From Cristatella mucedo (Eukaryota; Bryozoa; Phylactolaemata; Cristatellidae), in assembly GCA_009760855.2 (NCBI GenBank), contig WPIO01000007.1, positions 10,788,001 through 10,852,000 on the forward strand: DNA of 64,000 bases. Reading direction: 5' to 3'. Below, piece by piece: positions 21,048 to 64,000 of the stretch. The notes beneath the pieces were generated by a model. It was not told the DNA's origin, did not search any database, and worked only from the letters and a program-made list of their open reading frames with translations. Each line of letters begins with the position of its first letter. Within the stretch, counting starts at the first letter, position 1. The translations under genes were made by a program, and so were the position numbers.

Positions 21048-21519
21048 TGCTATGGCAATGCAGCTCTTGAGTCGCAAAGGAAGTTCGGGGCAGGAAAACT
21101 AGGTTGGAGCAGGTATCGGATAAACAGCAACCGTGGAGGCTGAACATAAATATAATTCATCTATATAACACCATAAGAGAATTTGATCGCTATTCAGGTG
21201 CTTCACATTTCCCACGGGGCTCGATTGGTTTGAAAAGCTATTTAGAAGACAGAGCGAATCGCCAAAGCTTCCAGTGCATTTAGATAGACCGTAATACATG
21301 GCATGATAGTGACTCAAACGAGAGTTGACTCTAACGTTAGTTTCGGTTTGCACCTGCTCCTTTGACTGGAAACCTACAGTTCCTGTGGACAGGGAGCTGC
21401 ATGGCCCCGAAGATTCGTGTTAACCCCTTTAGTAAGCCAATGGGCATGTGTTAACAAGACACGAACAATACAGGAAGGCTTATTGTCAGCAGTTTTGTGC
21501 ATGCAGTGCACCGGAAAGC

Positions 21520-22605
21520 TAATAATAATAATAATAATAATAATAATGCACTTGATAAAGCACCCTCAGAGAACTCAATCTCTCTCTAGGTGCTTTACAT
21601 TTGCTGCGGAAGGAAATGCAATTGAATGGTGAGTAACATCATGCTTGATAAACAAATAAAATGAGTAACATGGTTAGGGGTGACATGCACAGGGTCAGCA
21701 TGCAAATGTGGTTAGTGGCAGCATGCACAGTGTCAGCACGCATAAGCACATCAAGGACGAATCACAGGGACCCACTAAATGCTGTCCTAAATAGGTGTTT
21801 TTAAGTTCTTTTTAAACGTGGTCAGGTCAGGGGATGTTCTGATGCAGGTCGGGAGGGAGTTCCAGGCTTTAGGAGCATACGAACTAAATGCACGGTCTCC
21901 AAAGGATTTGAGGGTTGTACAAGGTATTTGTAGACTGTTGGATTCCGAAAAGCGGGTGGTACGATGCTTGGCCTGATGGGGGAGTATATCGGAGAGGTAG
22001 GCTGGAGCCAAAGAATGAAGTGACCTAAAAGTGAGCGACAAAACCTTGAAGTCAATCCGTTGCTTGACTGGTAGCCAGTGCAGGTCGGCGAGAAGTGGAG
22101 TAATGTGGCAACTGCGACACTCATGACAGACAAGCCTAGCTGCGGAGTTTTGCACCAGCTGCAATCGCCTGATCGCACATGCTGGTAGGCCAGTAAGTAG
22201 TGAGTTGCAGAAGCCGAGACGGGATGTCACGAATGCATGGAACAACTTAGACGTGGTATCCTTATCTAAACCAGCCCGAGTTTTAGCAACGTTATGAAGC
22301 TGAAAATAGAAAGATTTGACTGTGGAACTGATATGGTCGTCTAACGAGAGGTCGCTTTGGAATATGACACATAGATTTCGAGCTGATTCAACTGGAGATA
22401 TGCTGGCAGAGCCAATTTTGAGCGTCAGCCTTTTCCAATTTGTGAATCACACTGGGTTTGCCCATAACTAGTAGGTTAGTTTTATCATCATTTAGTTTTA
22501 GAAAATTTGCTGCCATCCATGTGCGGATGTCATCAATACAAGCAGCAAGTGAGTTGAGTGAATTTGAGGTGCTCGAAGGCTAGGAGGGGTCAAAGCAAAA
22601 AATGC
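21520..22605 (-). mobile_element. L2-like LINE, 3' 1.1 kb
   Basis: (TAA)n tail at 21,520-21,547, then on the minus strand the 3' UTR and RT C-terminus. The 152-codon frame (21,787-22,245) contains [40 protein letters not shown] and [19 protein letters not shown]. Farther along, degraded words for the DDIRTWMAANFLKL block appear (to about 22,560). 5'-truncated. Confidence 0.9.
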
Positions 22606-23465
22606 TAGCTGTCCTTGACCTCCGGAAGGGGTAGTCCTTACATATGCCCCAGAAGTGGCAGGAAACTTCTTTCTCCCATGTGATTGGTCAGTGTCTGGCA
22701 AGGGCCAAGTTCAGCTGCTTAAAATTTTCTAGCCCACTTTCGCAGCAGGTATTGCTGAGAGTATGTCACAGTCTCATGACCTGTGGGACTATGGCAACCA
22801 TAGGATGATTGCCTGTGGGCCTGCTATCGACCTTTGCCCCCTCCAGTAGTAGCTGATGGGGGTCAGCTGACCAGATGCTCTCATACTGCATAGGCAATTT
22901 ATAAGCTGATGGGCCGCTAAATAATGGCCAGTCGTACGTGACTCGTCGACACGTGCTTCCAGCCACCCTCGGCTGTTATAGCTTTTCCGGCTCGTAGTGT
23001 CTACTACTTGGTAAGATCAGGCATGCCTGTTATCGCTTTGATTTGTTGCTCACATGCCTTCCTAGATGAGGTGCCAGGGTTTTGTGAATTGGGTATTTCC
23101 CTATATATCTCCTGCAGGAAGTCAAGACAAACCAAGAGAGTGGGCAAGGGCTGGGTGCATCTCCAGACCCCAATCACTCGCCCCATGATTCTTGATGATG
23201 TCCTTTGATCTGTGAGGTGTGGCCGATACTTGGCAGAAATCGAATAACTTCGCGACGATTTTTGACGCCAGCCCGAAGGTATCTCTTTCTTCCATACCCC
23301 GAGGTCAATGAAAGTAGCGATAGATTAGCCATTGTCGCTTGCTTCTCACTCAAATTTAGGTCGTTTGTAGCCCTCTCACAGCTGTCCTTCGAATCCTTTA
23401 CACTTACTGCAAGCTGCTGTGATTGCAAGAATCCATTGCTCGTTCCAGGCACCAAGACCTGATCT
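22606..23465 (-). other. Unassigned DNA with consecutive minus-strand frames
   Basis: Several minus-strand frames of 60-93 codons follow each other (23,455 down to 22,500) with hydrophilic, RK-rich text such as NLSEKQATMANLSLL and SHGRKKFPATSGAYVRT. This could be the ruin of an element ORF1 or host sequence. I recognise no domain. Confidence 0.3.
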
Positions 23466-23479
23466 ATTTAAAAATTTCA

Positions 23480-25895
23480 TATCTCATTTAGATTATGTGA
23501 TCTTGAAATTGTTCCTTTCTTGTACTTTGTGATTTTAACATTTATTTTGACAACTCAATGGACCTCTTATGTGCTGAATTTCATCGATTGGCATTCAATT
23601 GCCCTCGTGGCTCATGTGCATAACACCAGTCAGAACAAGGGTAAGCCTCTTAAAAAACAATATTCTCCTGTGATTGTATGCTGTGAACTCGTATTACTAT
23701 CGAATTCTCTGCTTCATATGGATCTCATCCTCTCTACAGTATGTGCATTCATCAGTATCAAAAGCATTTGTCCATTTGCCAAATCTTAACATCATTGATA
23801 TGGATGCTATTCACAAAAATATCTCCTGAGTTCTGTCTGCTTAATCGTAAATCCGACCTCTCATCTCTGGTAGGATCCTACCACAAGGCACTAGCCGACG
23901 TTCTAGACGAGCTTTCTCCTCTGACTAAGCACACTGTAGGCTCTCACCAATGTGGCCAATGGTTACTGCAGATTTTCAGCTAGCTAGGAACACTAGGCGT
24001 AATCTTGAAAAATCATGCAAAAGACCAGGGCTGACCGTCCATCGATTCGAATTCTGGGATATGTATAGGTCATATCGGATCCCCCTAGCTCCAGGTCTTG
24101 ATAAGAACATATGTGCTACTCAGATGCATTAGAAAAAAATGCTTATGTTGACCTCAATCTCTTTTACTGCTTCCTGCTCAGCACCATACATACCAATTCT
24201 TGTAGAGATCTAGCCCATCTTTTTTACATCTTCTTTGTTCAGAAGAGTCTTTAAACTCCGGTCCCTTCTCTACCTCAATGACTGCCTTTAAGCCAGTCCC
24301 TGCTGCCTCGACTGCAAAGCTCATCTTCCACTTGTAAAAAGACCAATAACCGGTCTAGACCCCATGCCTGCTGTTCTCCTGCCTAGATTTCCTGTTTTGC
24401 TGCTTAGCTAACATTGTTAATCTATCGTCAGCCTCAGGTTCTGTCCCAGCATCTTTCGAAGAGGCTGTCGCCAGGCTACTTATTAAGAAGGCAGCACTAG
24501 ACAGCAGTAGATCCTGAGCAATTTCCTTCCAGCCTCCATGTGGCCGCTCCTATCGAAGGCACTAAGCAAGCAGTAGCTCAAACGAGCAAGTTTACAAGAG
24601 TTTACTAAACAAGCAGTTTAGCTCTTACATTGAAACTTCAAAACTCTTATATACTGAAACTTCAAACTCTTATATTGAAACTTTAAACCTAGCTACTAAG
24701 TTCCAGTCAGGTTTTATAGCATGTAACTCAGTGAATGTCACATCACTGCCGTGGTTGCTTAACGATCTTCCCAGGAATGCTGGCTTGAAAAGTCTCTCAG
24801 CTAATTCTACTGGATTTCGGCTGCTTTTAATACCTGTGTGCACCAAATCCTTCGGCACTAGTCATCTCGCTCAGTCATCGGAGGCACTGTTTTATTTTGG
24901 GTTTAGTTCTTTTCTCAGTGGAAACATTCAGAGAGTAAATTCAAATGGCAAACGATCATCCAGTGAGCCTTTGAATTATAGGGTGCCTCAGAGATCCACT
25001 TTAGTCCACTTCTTTTCACACAATTTATGCTATGCTCTGCCTTTTCCCCCGATGTAATCCCCAACTAAAATCCAGGCTTTCGATTTTGTGCACAAGACAT
25101 CCAGCTGTTCTTATGCTTAGATACTTCACGGCTTTCCAGCATCTCAAACTCTCTAAGCCTACTACAGCTTGTCATGTCTTGGTGACATCTGGACTTTGAT
25201 GGCAGATAACTTTCTAAAATTAATATACGACAAAACTAACTCTCTAATTATTCGCAAACAAAGGGCTACTTATGAACTGGTAAGCCTTAATCTCCATATC
25301 GGCTCGACCAGCATGTCCCCAGTGGCCTCAGCTCTGAATCTGGGTGCCTCTTCCAAAATGACTTATCGCTTGACAAGCACATGGGCTCCACAGTCAAGTC
25401 CGCCTACTTTTATCTACTAGCACTGGGAAAATTCAGTAACGCTTAAATTAGGACATCAAGCTTCGTCCATCCATTCGTGACATCCCGACTAGCTTTCTGT
25501 AACTCGCTACTTGTAAGTCTTCTTGCCTGTGCAGCAAGAAGATGCTTATAGTTGGTGCACAACTGGGCAGCGAGGCCAATCACTAGGTAAATTTCACGAC
25601 CGCCACATTACACTACTGTTCACCAGTATGCACTGGCTGCATACGAAGCAGGGATCTACCTTAAGATGCTGTCGCTCACCTTCAGGTCTCTCCATTCTCT
25701 TGCTCCTGCTGACCTATAAGAATTAGTTTCCCATCAGGCACTCTTTCTGTTGCACTACCAGCTCTTCTGACTCTCGTCGATTAGTTGTGCCCCTAAGAGT
25801 TCAAATCTCACAGAGATAATGCTTTCAGTTACTATGCTCCAAAGTTTGGAACTCACTACCGGCTCATGTCATCTCCCGATTTTACGACTCTTAAC
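23480..25895 (+). mobile_element. L2-like LINE ORF2 ruin, 2.4 kb
   Basis: The longest plus-strand element in the window. Patches in order: a probable endonuclease end (about 23,660-23,790); the segment between endonuclease and RT (LVGSYHKALADVLDELSPLT, 23,866-23,930; GLTVHRFEFWDMYR, about 24,030-24,070); an RT start (SGSVPASFEEAVARLLIKKA, about 24,435-24,495; FQSGF near 24,700); LNLGASS- and PVASALNLG-like blocks (about 25,320-25,350); and the C-terminal block ending near 25,870. Stops and frameshifts throughout mean it is inactive. Confidence 0.8.
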
Positions 25896-25911
25896 AAGAA
25901 GCAGGTAAGAT

Positions 25912-26315
25912 CCTATCTGTTCCACGTAGTCGTTGCTTTGTCCGATGTGATTGTCCTTCTGTGTGTTGTTTGGTATCGAACTGCAAAAGTTGTGACCAAG
26001 AGCAAGAGCAACGTGATCTTGTCCAGTTTCCCAGTAAATTTGTCTTTTTTTCATGTTTGCTTTGCTTACCTGGATGTGATTGAGCAAATCTACTGGCTAT
26101 CCCAGCAGCAGCCAGCAGCCGTAAGTGTCCTCTTGTGTGCTTTTGCATCCTTGTCTAAGCATGATACTTGGGTGCTTTTGCATTTTAGGCTAAACAGGAT
26201 ACCTTGCTTGCCGTTTAAGTATTGGTTGTTGCTTCTCCTGCAGGGAGTTATAAAGCACCCGAATAGAGATTAATCTATCATGGGGTGCTATAGAACATAT
26301 CTATTGCCGTTATTA
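25912..26315 (+). repeat. SINE-C-like composite with LINE-type tail
   Basis: The first half resembles 18,500-18,680 and the second half resembles 7,015-7,185 (TTGTGTGCTTTTGCATCC, TCTAAGCATGATAC, TTGGTTGTTGCTTCTCCTGC). It ends with AAAGCACCCGAATAGAGATTAATC and a short (ATT)n. A related piece lies at about 26,580-26,760. It probably represents a full copy of a third short element family. Confidence 0.5.
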
Positions 26316-26319
26316 TTAT

Positions 26320-26928
26320 TATTCGTATTAATTTACCGTAAGTGGCACGGGTCTTTGACTATTTGGAAGCAAGTGCCTGGCTGATGGAGACTGTTCATAG
26401 ACCCTGCAAGGAATTCAAGTGCTTTCAAAACAAGTTCACGTAGGAACCCAGAGATAGTATAATCTGCACCGATAATGTACAAGAAATTTCAAGTCTTAGC
26501 TTAAGACACATATGTTCTGCTCATGCTATCTTGCACCTCAGCAAACTTGTATTTTTTATTCCACAGTGTTTTGAGTGCTTATCTGCACACGAGAGTCTGT
26601 CCATATTGCCAGGCTCAACGAACCTGTGGAACCGAATGTGTTCTTCTTGTGTGCGTTAGTATGCTCACCTCCTCACGTTGCGTGTTGGCTTTTTTATGCT
26701 TGTCTAGGCATGATACCGTGCATGCCATTCACCCCTGGTAATTGCTTCTGTTTTACGTAGCTACCGATTTCTTGCATCTCTTCGAATCATACTATGAAAA
26801 TATTTGATTTATAAATAAAGATGCTTACTTTGCGGGAATTCACTTATTGTGGTGGAGTCTGGAACTGATTAGCCAAGAGAAACGAGGGCCGACTGTACTG
26901 AAACAGGGCTTGCTATCAATCTTTACAG
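26320..26928. other. Region upstream of the CLC start exon
   Basis: Contains a SINE-C-like piece (26,580-26,760). The sequence just before the start exon ends in ATCTTTACAG, a good splice acceptor, so the region up to 26,928 is probably intron rather than transcribed leader. Confidence 0.4.
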
Positions 26929-26936
26929 CGACCACC

Positions 26937-62150
<35,214 letters not shown>

Positions 62151-62514
62151 GTAAGTGCCCAGGTCTTTCGCTGCTTTGGCATCAAGTTGCATTTATGCAT
62201 GTTATTGAATGTGTGTATGTTTGTGTGTGTTTATGTTAGTGTTGAAGGTCAGGTTCATTGTTAAGTTACTCACGGAACACATATTCTGGGTCTTACTTAA
62301 CGTGACAGGAGCTTAGTGCTGTGAGCTGGAATGATCGTTATATTCATGCAAGTCGGTTGTATTGGAACATCCTCGTCGGCTGCAAAGCCAAGTACATATA
62401 AACTTGAGCATTTTAAGTCACAGGCTGCACAATGCTGTGGCTGTTGTCATTGGAAATTCTTAATGACATCTGAGATTGCAGTAACGGTAGTAAAGTATAT
62501 TACAGTAAAGTATA

Positions 62515-62662
62515 GCTGAGCTTACAGCCTAATTTCTAAAGCAGCAAAAGAGCCTTTGCAGCTTTCATACACTCGGATTGGGAAATAAAGAATAGCCTTC
62601 TGCAAGATTTGAACCCACTTCTTGGCTCGTGAAGTGAGGCATGCTTCTGCTGGGCCTAGATC
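62515..62662 (-). repeat. SINE-A copy
   Basis: GAGCTTACAGCCTAATTTCT, GAAATAAAGAATAGCCTTCT and GATTTGAACCCACTTCTTGG (complement of the B-box part) in SINE-A order on the minus strand. Confidence 0.65.
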
Positions 62663-62779
62663 CTAAAGCAAAGCAGAGGGTTTTTGATTAAATGGCCTCA
62701 GTGCCATTGTGGCAGAAAGCTTGTCCAGCTGTCATCCTGCTTGCAAGAGGTACCAAATAATTACCTGGTACAGGCTTGC

Positions 62780-63180
62780 ATCCATGACCTGGATCTTGAA
62801 ATGCATCATGGTCTAAGTCCTGCTGGACTTGTCTACAGCTTTTGACACCGTCGGTTACAAGAGCCTGCCTGAGTGATCTAAAACAACAAATGGTTCCACT
62901 GCTAAGGCTCTGGTTTGTTTTGATCCATTCCTGTATGACCCTGTCACATGCATATTTGAGGTTGGTCTTATCTTCTGGATGTGCCACCTGTAGAGTGCCA
63001 CGGATTTGTCACCTATAGAATTTCAGAAGTGTCCTTTCTCTGTCCCTTGCCGTTTTCTACAGTGCAACCTATATGCCTTCAGTGAGGTTGATTCTATCCC
63101 ATGGCATTGGCTATTACTTCTGTGCCGACGACGTCTTTCAAACTCTCAGAATCAGCTGCTGCGATTAAAATAGTTTCATG
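62780..63180 (+). mobile_element. LINE RT relic
   Basis: TGGACTTGTCTACAGCTTTT encodes the DLSTAFDTV block and GGCTATTACTTCTGTGCCG encodes a YYFCADD-like catalytic block at about 63,108-63,130, in different frames. Decayed. Confidence 0.65.
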
Positions 63181-63377
63181 CCTCAGGAATCCTAACTGAT
63201 TCAGCTACAATGTGTACAGACCTGATGCTCGTAGCACTCCAAACAGTGAATATTGAGCACTCGAAATTCTGCAAGTAATGCTATCAGCAAAAGCGAACTC
63301 ATGAAAGCAGAAAGTGTTGCCTGTATATTTACGACGATATAGCAGGGGACTGTAAGCAGACCCATCACGAGCGTATA

Positions 63378-64000
63378 TCAGTAAGCCCTCAGACATGCAT
63401 TTTCATTATGTTTACATACAATGTTTATAAAGTCGGGCTTGTTGGGATGTTTCCTCCCTCTCGGGCTTGGCAGTATCTTGCCGAACGATGGCAAGGCCGC
63501 CTTTACCCGCAGAGAATTTCTCCCACACCCCACTGCCCATAATCGTATCACTGGTTGGCGAAGAGTTTCCGGAAGGGGCTCAGATTGCTCCGCCGGCACG
63601 AGCAAAGAGCACCGAGAGCACGGCTTTTGTTCGCTAGGTGCCATATGCCAAGAGCACTCACACCCAAAGGCTGGCAGCTCAGCTGCCTTTCTCTGCCCTT
63701 GCACCATCGAGTTGCTCGTGATGCCTGCATGCTTGCAATCTTTCGGTCTGAAGCTTTCTGGAGGGCATCCTCGTTGTTGACAAGCGGTATGGTGATGATG
63801 ATGGCCGTAGTGCTGTCGTCGACACTAATGCTTGACCTTAGCATGCCATCTCCATTCTCAGTGCATCTGTCAATGGTCGCCAGCTGGTCACCAAGCACGT
63901 GATCCTACAGGGCCCTAACCGAACGGTTCAGGACAAGGTCATGCCTGGCACTGACCAACGGCATCATCAATCGGCAGTGGCAGAGCACATAAGGAAGAAT
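63378..64000 (-). other. Unassigned minus-strand open frames
   Basis: Two overlapping minus-strand frames (63,898-63,548, 116 codons; 63,707-63,378, 109 codons), while the plus strand is also open. The first reads GDQLATIDRCTENGDGMLRS and NNEDALQKASDRKIASMQAS, hydrophilic and protein-like, and seems to continue leftward to 64,000 with one stop. It may be a mobile-element ORF end. No family was identified. Confidence 0.3.

Larger units (their letters stand above)
62151..63190 (+). other. Start of CLC intron 15, with relics
   Basis: A minus SINE-A at about 62,515-62,662 and a plus-strand LINE RT relic at 62,780-63,180. No CBS2 exon text (LRHL or similar) was found up to 64,000. Confidence 0.65.

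Overview
The window is animal-like nuclear DNA: short coding exons with GT-AG introns, long introns, many degraded non-LTR retrotransposons, tRNA-derived SINEs and microsatellites. The species cannot be named from the sequence; an invertebrate metazoan fits best, because L2/CR1-type reverse transcriptases and tRNA-derived SINEs are mixed with compact exons. No rRNA gene, CRISPR array or prokaryotic operon is present, and nearly all long open frames are retroelement relics, microsatellite artefacts or chance.

Two host genes can be read, both on the + strand. (1) 10,215-14,768: the C-terminal four exons of MAF1, the conserved repressor of RNA polymerase III; the exons for its first N-terminal block were not found. 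(2) 26,937-62,150: fifteen consecutive exons of a CLC-6/CLC-7-type chloride/proton exchanger. All exon phases agree, giving 784 uninterrupted codons from the N-terminus through CBS domain 1; CBS2 and the stop lie beyond base 64,000. It keeps the gating glutamate, the proton glutamate and the central tyrosine, but departs from the usual text at three pore-lining motifs (SSGIP, GQEGP, GVVVP).

Layout: 1-10.2 kb, retroelement relics plus short repeats; 10.2-14.8 kb, MAF1 with an L2-like element in its third visible intron; 15-18.7 kb, repeats and unassigned DNA; 18.7-20.5 kb, a CpG-rich tract that may hold a promoter; 20.5-26.9 kb, SINE-B copies, a minus-strand L2 piece and a 2.4 kb plus-strand L2 ruin; 26.9-62.2 kb, the CLC gene, its introns loaded with L2 pieces, at least three SINE-like families, two possible foldback elements and long CA, GA, TA and CAG arrays; 62.2-64 kb, L2 and SINE relics and an unassigned minus-strand open frame.

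The most interesting signals are the altered CLC selectivity motifs, a possible in-phase cassette exon in CLC intron 3, SINE families that share the 3' tail of the local L2-like LINE, a 786 bp foldback-like element flanked by a 12 bp direct repeat, and an unclassified repeat of about 370 bp shared by two CLC introns.
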